The notes under the pieces are model-generated. The model was not told the DNA's origin and searched no databases. It saw only the letters and a program-made list of their open reading frames with translations. The position numbers and the translations under genes were made by a program. Of a stretch of 64,000 nt of DNA, positions 56,306-64,000 are shown in pieces; within the stretch, counting starts at the first letter, position 1, and every line of letters begins with the position of its first letter. This DNA comes from Catenaria anguillulae PL171. Lineage: Eukaryota > Blastocladiomycota > Blastocladiomycetes > Blastocladiales > Catenariaceae. The stretch covers positions 93,345 through 157,344 of the forward strand of contig MCFL01000057.1 of NCBI GenBank assembly GCA_002102555.1. Direction: 5' to 3'.

Positions 56306-58045
56306 TTATAGTGGAGCAACGTACACCAATCCATTTGAACCGATTGTCGCTCTTTGAACAAGAGTGCATGAAGCGCTGCTTGTATACATCTTGTGTAAGT
56401 ATTGAAGAGTCGATTCATTAAGAAACGGCGGAACACGTACCAAGGTAAAAGTAGGACGCGACAAAACAACTACATTCATCATCAGGCGAACACTCATGGT
56501 TAGTCTCAACGTTCCCACGTGCGACCGGAACAATCCACCAGAACACTTGCACAAACCTGTACACTGCCAACGAAAGCAACCCTCGCAATACGACACGACC
56601 CTCTGGATGGTTGGGCGACAAAATGCTGGATGCCGTCGACGCAATAGACCAGTTGGACGGGCCAGACTTGAGCATTCGCCTCATCCGTTTGATGGTGCTT
56701 GATGTTTGGAGCTGAGGTGGAGGTGTGGTTGTGCTGTTGCCGAGATGATGGGCGACAGCGGAATGACCCGAATGCGTGGATTCAGTCACTGAGCTCACTC
56801 CGACTTTGGAAACAGACGCGGAAGCTCTATGATTTCCGGTAACCGAATACGCAAGATTTAGTTTGTGTGGACAGCCTCTAGAGCCAGAGTATCCAGTCTC
56901 ACGTGCATGATTAAGCTGCTTACTCGAGTTCCAGCATGCCCGTGATCCGAGGGTGTCTTGCCTTTACCAAAACCGCGCTCGTCGAAACTATGATGATGAT
57001 GTCCGCCTGGTGAATGTCCAAGCTGGCCCATTGTAGTGTTTCCCATGCTTGGAAACTTCATGGCGGATGTAGCTTGTCTGCTCACTTTTCGAAGCTGAAC
57101 ATAAATAAGGAGATATCCCGCTACGAAGTGTCACTCGGTCAGTACAGCCGGACATCATGGCCAGCCACGAAAGCGATGTTCGCACCAAGAATCGCGACTG
57201 AATGAACCAACATGGCAGACGCGTCGACCGCGCCTTGCCAACCAATGAGCTTTGTGGGAAAGCAAAAGACGCTGGAGAAGAAGGTTGTGAGTGAGTCATT
57301 GACGGTAGGCTGGGAGTGTATGAAGTTGATGAAAAGATACCCAGCTCGACTGATGATGGCCGAACCATCCGGCATAAAGTGAACCAGCGTCAAAATGGCT
57401 GATGTGACTATAGATGTCATGTACCACCATACAGCATGGTGCCGCTTCAGCCGAATGAAACGGACAAGTGCCAGGTAGCGCTCGACGCAAATAGCGGTCA
57501 GGCACAAGGCTCCGTGAGCGACAAAAAATGTGCAGGTTGCTGCAAAAGTGAGACAGAACCACTGTATTGATGGAGAGCGGATGAGCGACATGAGTTGCGC
57601 ATGACATGAACTCGATGAATGATACCTTTTCCCATCGAAAGTCGAGCAGTAAGGACAAGCGGACGTAGAACAAGTAGGCTGCAAACACGGAATTGTTGAC
57701 GCTGTTGACAAACAAACCACAATCACGCGTTAGGTTGGGTAGCGGGCAAACAACAACAACGCCAATGGCGGGGACGGCGTACAAGACAAACATCATCAAC
57801 ACATTTGCTGCTGAGGAGAGGAGGTTCCCGGGATTCTTGGCCGCGCATGCGAGAACAAGTCCATTGAGGATTACCGACAGCAGGATCTGTGGGATTTGAA
57901 GATGGGACACCAACTTGGACTGGGCAAGATATTGTTGGTCAAAACCGAGTGGGTCCCAGCTGCTGCTGCGCTCAACTGTGAGGAGCTCATTGCTCTGAAT
58001 CTCATTCATTGTGTGAATGTATCTCTGCGACCTTTTTCTCCTCAT
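56306..58045 (-). CDS. Rhodopsin-class (class A-like) seven-transmembrane receptor
   Basis: A multi-exon receptor on the minus strand. TM1 IPQILLSVILNGLVLACA (N as in the class A G-N motif), TM2 SSAANVLMMFVLYAVPAIGV, then an extra hydrophobic stretch. After an intron (about 57627-57564), TM3 is FCLTFAATCTFFVAHGALCL followed by TAICVERYLALVRF: the Cys 25 residues before the Arg of ERY matches Cys3.25/Arg3.50. TM4 is AVWWYMTSIVTSAILTLVHF. A further intron with acceptor at about 57107 completes TM5 (AMLVHSVAIL-AGYLLIYVQL) and enters a long His/Gly/Ser-rich third loop. TM6 is GLLSLAVYRFVQVFWWIVPV. The last exon ends IGSNGLVYVAPL, an NPxxY-like NGLVY. I am sure of TM1-TM5 and the last exon; the TM6-TM7 join and the start (58045 or 58009) are less certain. 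Confidence 0.68.
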
Positions 58046-58091
58046 GGGATGTGGGGACGACGAGAATCACGCTTGGTCTTTCTGAAGGAAA

Positions 58092-60166
58092 GTGCGGCCA
58101 AGTCTGCCCCGATCTGTCAGTCAGTGCTTGACCGAAAACAGTATTGAAATAATCACGTCTGTCGGTCTGTCACCTCAGCAACGATATATCCGCATCAATC
58201 ATGACCATCTCTATGGACACCCAAAGCACTCGGCTGCCAGGCAGCAAAGGCGCCGGCCAAAACCTCGATTCCGTAGGCTGTTCGGCTTCGACCAAACGCC
58301 AACTTACACAACAGATGTGGCACCGGCACCAACACTTCCACTCAGCTTGATCGACCTCATCCTTGCTTTCTCACCTCTTGCCTCGCTCGAAACCACCACA
58401 TTTCTCGCCGCGTACAACACTCTTCCCGCCCAGCTTGTTCCAACGGCCGCAGCTTGTATCTTGTCTCGAGCATTCACGTCGGCGGCCGCCAACGACAGCA
58501 CGCAAGCGGATCCTTTCCTCAGTGTGGCCAACCTTATCAAACACTCAAAACGGCCAAAGTCAACAGCGCTCATGGATGTTGTTGGCGGCATTCTCGCCCC
58601 ATACCTCAAACTTTCATCAACGTCCACAAAGTTGTGCGAATCGGTGTTCGGCCCATTGGCCCAGGCGGGGACACTCCACATTTTCAAGCACTTGCAAAGG
58701 AGCGGAGTCCCGCTGATTCCGCACGCCCAAGTCATCTTTGCCCACGCCGCGCGCGGCGGTCACGTCAATATCATGCAGTGGATGTTTTATGAAGTTGACA
58801 TCGAATTCCAAGTGGATCCCATCCCCTGCATCAAGGCCGGGCTCGAGTTTGGCCACGAGCAGGTGTTGCACATGTTTTGCGACGACAAGTTTGAGATTGA
58901 CGCCGACGAGGGCTACGAGCTGGCGGCAAAATCCGGGTCCATTGAGGCGCTCGAGTGGTGGCGGGATGTGGCAAACACGTTTTCCGAAAAGGCATGGACG
59001 GCCGCCAGTGCCGCGGGCCACGTGCACGTCCTCGACTGGGCATTCAACCAAGGGTTTGCCATGCCCACGTATGTAATCGAGAACCTGTGGCCGAGGCCAG
59101 CAAGTTCGGTCATGTGCATGTGCTTGACTGGTGGCTTCAGAAAAAGGGTACCTTTCCATGCCCAATCAACGCCATTCACGGGGCAACCGCACAAGGTCAC
59201 AAGCACGTCCTGGACTGGTGGGCGCACTCGGGGCTCGGCATGCGCTTTGTGCAGGGCACAATCGAGATTGCACGCCGTCACCATAACGACGCCATGAACG
59301 AGTACTGGGCCAACAACCGCATGTACCAGCGCATGCTCAACTGCAACGGGAAAACCGAATGGCCCGTTACGTCGACCAGTCAATTCGACGGCCTCATGCA
59401 TGCTGCGTTTGGGCATGTGAATTCCGTTGCGTGGACCAGTCGGTCATTTCGCGACGCTTGCGGGCCTGCGCGCGCCGTATTTGAAGCCGAACTGCCCAAT
59501 GTTGCCTACTATGCGTGCGCGTATGGGCATTTGAACGTGCTCGAGGAGATCACCTCACGGTACGGCTATGTTCCTGCGGCAAAGAACTACCAGCTACAGA
59601 TTGAAAAGGCGGCCATGGGCGGGCAGGTGGCCGCGCTCCAGTTTATGGTGGTCAAGTTTCCGCGAAACGTCAAGATGGCAGATTGGGGCAAGGTGGCCAC
59701 GTTTGCTGCCGATCGCGGGCATTTGTGCATTCTTGATTGGATGTCGGCCAATGCACTTATCCCACAGCCTCCACCGGCATCGTTGCTTCGTGCCGGCGCA
59801 TTTGGACACGCTCATGTGCTCGAGTGGTTGCGCATCAAAGGTTCCGACATGTCCTCGCAACTCGGTTCGGTGGTGCTTAATGCCGCACGAGGTGGCCACG
59901 TGTCGGTACTCGAGTGGGTCGTCAAGCATTATCGGGCCCAGTTTCCACGCTCTTCAACGCGGCCAGTCGATAGGGCGAGCGCGAATGGGCATTGGGCAGT
60001 GCTCGAGTACTTGCTGTATGAGCCGGGCGTTTCGTTTCTTTGGAGCGAAGCCGCCATCCGTCTTGCTGCGAGGAACGGGCACAAGCGAGTTGCTGGGTGG
60101 TGGTTGCGGTCAGGTTTGATCAAGGATTCCGAGCTGATCAAGGTGCTCAACTTTGCGTTGGAGTGA
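58092..60166 (+). CDS. Ankyrin-type repeat protein 2, with a single-base frame break
   Basis: Paralogue of the 54213 gene: same lead-in (APTLPLSLIDLILAFSPLAS) and the same V-L-D/E-W-W repeat, e.g. GHVHVLDWAFNQGFAMPTYV, then GHVHVLDWWLQKKGTF and GHAHVLEWLRIKGSDM. The repeat phase continues perfectly across a frame change at about 59085: the first frame reads to TYVIENL and the second resumes AEASKFGHVHVLDWW, so one base appears to be missing between AACCT and GTGGCC. Total about 690 residues if joined. Either a consensus error or a real inactivating deletion; the second half is otherwise intact to the stop at 60166, and ends WWLRSGLIKDSELIKVLNFA like its paralogue. The N-terminus is unclear: the frame is open from 58092, only 46 bases from the start of the divergent receptor gene. 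Confidence 0.75.
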
Positions 60167-60328
60167 CTCTAATGCTCGAATACTTGTAAGCTCTCCGTTA
60201 TGGCACTTGTGTGTCGAATAATGCATTTGTTGATTGGAAATGGGAAAGAAACATGTCAACAAGCCTCGCAAACATTTCGAAAAAACGCATGTGGTGACAG
60301 CTTTCTGCCTTCCGATACTCTGCGGTGC

Positions 60329-62299
60329 TTACAGCAACGACCCACCCAACCCAAACCCTCCACCTTGCTGTTGCCCCTGCTGCCCTTGCTGTTGTTGTTG
60401 TTGTCCCGGTGCACCCGACATACCAGCAAACGACGCCGGTCGACTCCCCGCATTAAACGCGCCAAACCCACCAGCCGGCACCGCCTGCTGCTGCTGCTGC
60501 TGCTGCTGCTGCGGTTGCACACCCATCCCACCCATGCCCATACCCATGCCCATGGGCTGATGATGCATGGCCATCATCGAGTTCATGGATGGCCCACTCG
60601 CCTGCGGCTGCTTGCTTGCACCCAACATGGCCAAAGAGTCGAGATCCACAAGGTTATTTGCCGCCGTCAGCTGCGACAGTGGCGTGTTGGCCGTGATCTT
60701 GGACGCCGCCGAAGCTGACGATGTCGCGGTCGTTGGCATCACCCCCATGAGCGGCGCAGGGTTGGACGAGCCAAATGCGGAGCCGGGCGTGTTGGGCGTG
60801 AGCGGCGCAGACGAAAATGCGGCTGCAAATCCAGGCGAAACGGATCCGGACGGGTTGCCGAATGCGCCAAACCCGGCGGTCGCGGCGGGCGGCGCCGCAA
60901 TGGCCACAGGAATGTTTGCCGCCGGAGAGGGCGCCGCAAAGCCGCCCTTGGACGGTGCCGGCGGCGGCGCTTGGAAGTCGGCAAAGTCGTCGTCAAATAC
61001 GGCCGCCGAGGTGGTGGCAGGCGCAGGCGCAATGGGCGCCGACGAAAAGGTGACGGGAAATGCGGGAGCAGGGGCGGCCATGGGTGCGGAAACACGTGCA
61101 GGCGCCGCAGGGGCCGCGTTGGCCGATGCAAAGTCGCCCCACTCGTCGTCGCTTGCGGCTCCGCCACCGCCGACAGTGGCAGCGGCGGCCGATGGAGCGG
61201 GGACATCGTCAAACCCGAGCAAATCGGCAACTTGTTGCTTGGGCGGCGCAGGCGCAGGCGCAGGGGTGACGGTGGTTGCTGCAGACACTGGTGCGATGCG
61301 CGACGTGTTGGTGCTGCCGCCAGCATGTCCGGGGTATCCTGAAGCAGAGCTTGCGGGCGACGAGGAATTGGCGCCGTAGTTGCCCGATGGGCGGTAATCG
61401 TTGGATCCGAATCCGCCGTAACGGTTGGATGAGGATGAGGAGGATGACGACGAGGGACCGCCATAGTTGTTGCCAAAGCCACCTGAGCGCGACCCGTCTG
61501 AGCCAACACCGCCGTACTTTGCCTTGTTTTCGGCGGCTTTTTCGCGTTCGGCGCGGATCAGGTCGTCGTTTTGGAGCAGGTCGAGAATGAGCTTCGCACG
61601 GTGGCGGACTGTGCAAAGCAGCGGTCAGTTCATGGACTGTTGAAGAGATGGCAGACTTGGACTGCAGAAAACACCTACTGTTGATGCCTTGGTCCTTGCC
61701 CTTCTCGTCAATATAGTTGTAGTTGAGGCACGCCTTGAGCTCGTACGTGTGAGCACGGACGTAGTCGACGACCTTTTCGGAGCCGTTCTTAATGAGGTAC
61801 TCGATAAGCGTGAGCGACTATGAAGGGAATACGTGACGGGAGCGATCGTCAGTCACTTCTAAACGAGAAAGTCTCTAGCAGTGGATGTGGATAGTACCTT
61901 GTACACGTTGCGCCACGTCCTCCCCTCTTGCGAGAAGCGTTTGTAAATAGCGGGCAAGACTTCATTGAATCCTTGGCTAGACAAAGCGTCAACACCCAGG
62001 TCGTCAGGGCATGTTCGATCGCTAATTCGGTGGCAACAACAACGTACTAGTCGTATGTTGCCTTGCTAGCAACGCCGAAACAAACAATCGCTTGTCAGCA
62101 ACACGGCTCGGCAGTTTTTTGACGATCGATCGATGGCAACATACGCCAATTCGCTCATCAAACTGGACGAGGCTCCCCAAGCCTCGCTCGAAGTGGCCTC
62201 GCGCACCTTCTGCTCCAACTCGGTCAAGTTGAGCACGGCAGCCTTGACCTTGTTGAAGGCCGACTTGATGTCTTGAACGTCAAGATTTCCAAAGTTCAT
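60329..62299 (-). CDS. ENTH-domain clathrin adaptor (epsinR/Ent3-like)
   Basis: An epsin-related adaptor linking membrane phosphoinositides and SNAREs to clathrin, probably at the trans-Golgi or endosome. Five exons (62299-62145, 62065-62048, 61976-61898, 61817-61679, 61608-60329) encode 556 residues. The ENTH domain (1-150) has KVREATSSEAWGASSSLMSELA, then KATYDYQGFNEVLP, WRNVYKSLTLIEYLIKNGSE, and DEKGKDQGIN-IRHRAK. The 18-nt second exon supplies KATYD, the exact ENTH residues otherwise missing. The tail is disordered and holds DEWGDFASA and DDFADFQAP, acidic-Phe motifs of the type bound by AP-1 gamma-ear or GGA, favouring epsinR/Ent3 over plasma-membrane epsins; no ubiquitin-interacting motif seen. 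Gly/Gln/Met-rich C-terminus with a nine-residue Gln run. Confidence 0.9.
60482..60512. repeat. CTG/CAG trinucleotide tract in the ENTH gene
   Basis: CTG repeated about eight to nine times, encoding polyGln on the minus strand. A second, broken CTG/GTTG tract is at 60360-60405. Confidence 0.85.
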
Positions 62300-62860
62300 T
62301 GTTCCGTTGGTGTTAGCGTTCGTTCGCGTGTTGGTTGCGAGTGTGGCGAAGTTGTCCGAGACGGCAAAAGTGCAACACGTGGGCGACGACCACGAGCGGC
62401 GATCGGGGCAAAAGTGACCGATTTCGACGATATGAGCGAGTGGTACGGCGGGATGCTCAGAGTCGGCAGGGCGCTAGCGCTGTATTGACTGACATAGAGG
62501 CAGCGTACATTATCGGCGCGGCTCGCCTATCCATCGGCCGGCACGTGTTATGCTGTGTTCGACGTTCGATGTTCGATGCCGTGGGCTCGTGTCAGCCTTC
62601 GTGTTCGTAAAAGCACCATGATAAATATGTCCTCGAGTCGCTCTTCCCGCGACCAGACCAGGGCAGTAGTAGGCGGGTGGCGATAGGGGCAAGTGAAAGT
62701 AAGGTCATGCATCCGTATGGAAGAGAATGACGAACGAAACACAAGGCGACACGCAGAAACGTTGCCAAGGGAGCAAAATGACAATGATATGAACAAATGA
62801 TGAGCTAAGACTGCATCAAATACAAGAAACAGCCACCTCGAGGGAAAAAACCGGGCCACC
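62300..62860. other. Intergenic region
   Basis: About 560 bases between the ENTH gene start and the adenylosuccinate synthetase stop, both minus strand. Holds the ENTH promoter; no TATA box and no gene recognised. Confidence 0.4.
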
Positions 62861-64000
62861 TCACTTCCTGGCCGGCACACTGACCAACGCCTCGCGGCCC
62901 GGGCCCACACCCACCCACTCAACGGGTACGCCGCCAAGCAACTCCTCGATGCGCCGAATGTACTTTTGGGCATTCGCGGGCAACTGCTCCCACGAAGTGC
63001 ACTTTGAGATATCGGTCATCCACCCGGGCAAGGTCTCGTACTCGACCTCGCACTCGCCCAAGTAATCCAAATCCGCGGGGAACGAGGGCACAATCTTGCC
63101 AGAAGGCTTGTGACGGTACGTGACACCAATCTTGATCTCGGGTAACTTGTCGAGGACATCGAGCTTTGTCAAGTTGATGCTCGTGTACCCATTGATGAGA
63201 TGCGAGTACCGCAACACAACCAAGTCGAGCCACCCGCACCTGCGTTTCCGACCCGTCGTCACGCCAAACTCGGCACCCACCGTCTGCAAGTGCTCGCCCA
63301 CCTCGTTGAGCTGCTCGGTCGGGAACGGCCCGCCGCCCACACGTGTTGTGTACGCCTTGACGACGCCAATCACCTTGTTGACCCGGGTGGGTGGCAAACC
63401 CAGGCCCGTGCACACGCCGCCAATGGTGGTATTGCTCGACGTGACGTACGGGTAGGTTCCAAAGTCAATGTCGAGCATGGCGGCATTGGCACCTTCCACC
63501 AGCACGCGCTTGCCCTCCAACACGGATTGGTTCATGTAGTAGACCGTATCCGTGACCATGGGGCGGAGGCGCTCGGCAAACTCGCGGTACCGCTGGATTT
63601 CGGCGTCCACGTCGTACTCAAAGTCGCCGTACCGTTTCTTGCGGTTGGCGATAAAGGTGCGCAGGTGCGAGGCAAACGAGTCAAAGTTGTTGAGCAAATG
63701 ATGGATACGCAGACCCGAGCGCGAAGCCTTGGACGAGTAGGCCGGTCCGATACCCTTGCGGGTGGTGCCAATTCTGTTTGCGAGAGATGAAAGTTCGTCA
63801 GCAACATGCCTAACCATGAAACCCCACCAGAGAGCGAAAAAAAACAAAAGGAGAAACGTACGTGCTGCCACCACGCTCCATCTCGCGTAATCCATCGACA
63901 ACCTGATGCACATCAAAGACCAAGTGCGCACGACTGCTGACGAGCAACCGGCCGGCACAGCTAACGCCCTTCTCCTCGGTCTTTTCCAGCTCGGCAAACA
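62861..64000 (-). CDS. ADE12: Adenylosuccinate synthetase, partial (C-terminal 349 residues)
   Basis: Joins IMP and aspartate with GTP in de novo AMP synthesis; cytosolic. The gene enters from the right edge, so the N-terminal GTP loop (GDEGKGK) is outside. Visible exons 64000-63862 and 63773-62861, with an 88-nt intron. Motifs: [20 protein letters not shown], then [20 protein letters not shown] (IMP site), [66 protein letters not shown]-type block ([19 protein letters not shown]), and the C-terminal [20 protein letters not shown]. Together with C1-THF synthase it is the second purine-pathway gene in the window, about 12 kb away and not co-transcribed. Both visible exons are intact. Confidence 0.95.
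   Translation of the reverse strand, partial: CLPSWKRPRRRALAVPAGCSSAVVRTWSLMCIRLSMDYARWSVVAARTFLLLFFFALWWGFMVRHVADELSSLANRIGTTRKGIGPAYSSKASRSGLRIHHLLNNFDSFASHLRTFIANRKKRYGDFEYDVDAEIQRYREFAERLRPMVTDTVYYMNQSVLEGKRVLVEGANAAMLDIDFGTYPYVTSSNTTIGGVCTGLGLPPTRVNKVIGVVKAYTTRVGGGPFPTEQLNEVGEHLQTVGAEFGVTTGRKRRCGWLDLVVLRYSHLINGYTSINLTKLDVLDKLPEIKIGVTYRHKPSGKIVPSFPADLDYLGECEVEYETLPGWMTDISKCTSWEQLPANAQKYIRRIEELLGGVPVEWVGVGPGREALVSVPARK

Noticed and set aside
1-64000. CRISPR array, prophage, toxin or bacterial operon
   Set aside because: No regularly spaced repeats, no bacterial-type gene organisation; spliced eukaryotic genes throughout.

Overview
The window looks like nuclear DNA of a zoospore-forming (flagellated) fungus, most likely Blastocladiomycota (Allomyces/Catenaria-like). 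Nearly every recognisable gene is split by short GT-AG introns of about 57-93 nt, is GC-rich at third positions, and belongs to a fungal or opisthokont family: Pet127, Dph6 with RidA domains, Cwf19-like 2, trifunctional C1-THF synthase, Tgl2-like lipase, ENTH adaptor. Several families are lost from non-flagellated fungi: a CatSper-type calcium channel, the ciliary transition-zone protein CC2D2A/MKS6, and a rhodopsin-class receptor with ERY and N-x-x-x-Y-like motifs. The phylum call is inference from gene content; no rRNA or marker gene is present.

Layout. 1-4764: ABCC (MRP) transporter, cut at the left edge. 5050-7516 (-): CatSper-like channel, divergent from a SCAMP gene (7873-9758) interrupted by about 750 unexplained bases. 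9883-10513 (-): small conserved protein with a mitochondrial-type N-terminus. 10826-13936: multi-membrane-span protein fused to a Fringe-like glycosyltransferase. 13937-20833: poor in genes, with exon-like blocks on the minus strand that I could not assemble. 20834-22375: mitochondrial DEAD-box helicase. 23095-24831: two paralogous small MG-starting single-span membrane proteins. 25135-27300 (-): Pet127. 27556-30279: BTB protein. 30733-32407: lipase. 33428-36757 (-): TCP11 family. 37716-39131 (-): trimethyllysine dioxygenase. 39450-44544: CC2D2A. 44785-47315 (-): Dph6. 47830-51030 (-): C1-THF synthase. 51830-53953: Cwf19-like 2. 54213-60166: two ankyrin-type paralogues bracketing a minus-strand GPCR. 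60329-62299 (-): ENTH adaptor. 62861-64000 (-): adenylosuccinate synthetase, cut at the right edge.

There is no operon logic. Housekeeping genes (purine, folate, diphthamide, splicing, mitochondrial RNA, carnitine, membrane traffic) alternate with genes for motile, sensory cells (CatSper, CC2D2A, GPCR, possibly TCP11). The most interesting items are the fungal CatSper channel and CC2D2A in one window, the class A-like receptor between ankyrin paralogues, the new small MG/APPV membrane-protein pair, and the transporter-like/glycosyltransferase fusion. Two genes carry apparent single-base frame breaks and a third a large unexplained insertion, so consensus error or allelic decay should be kept in mind.
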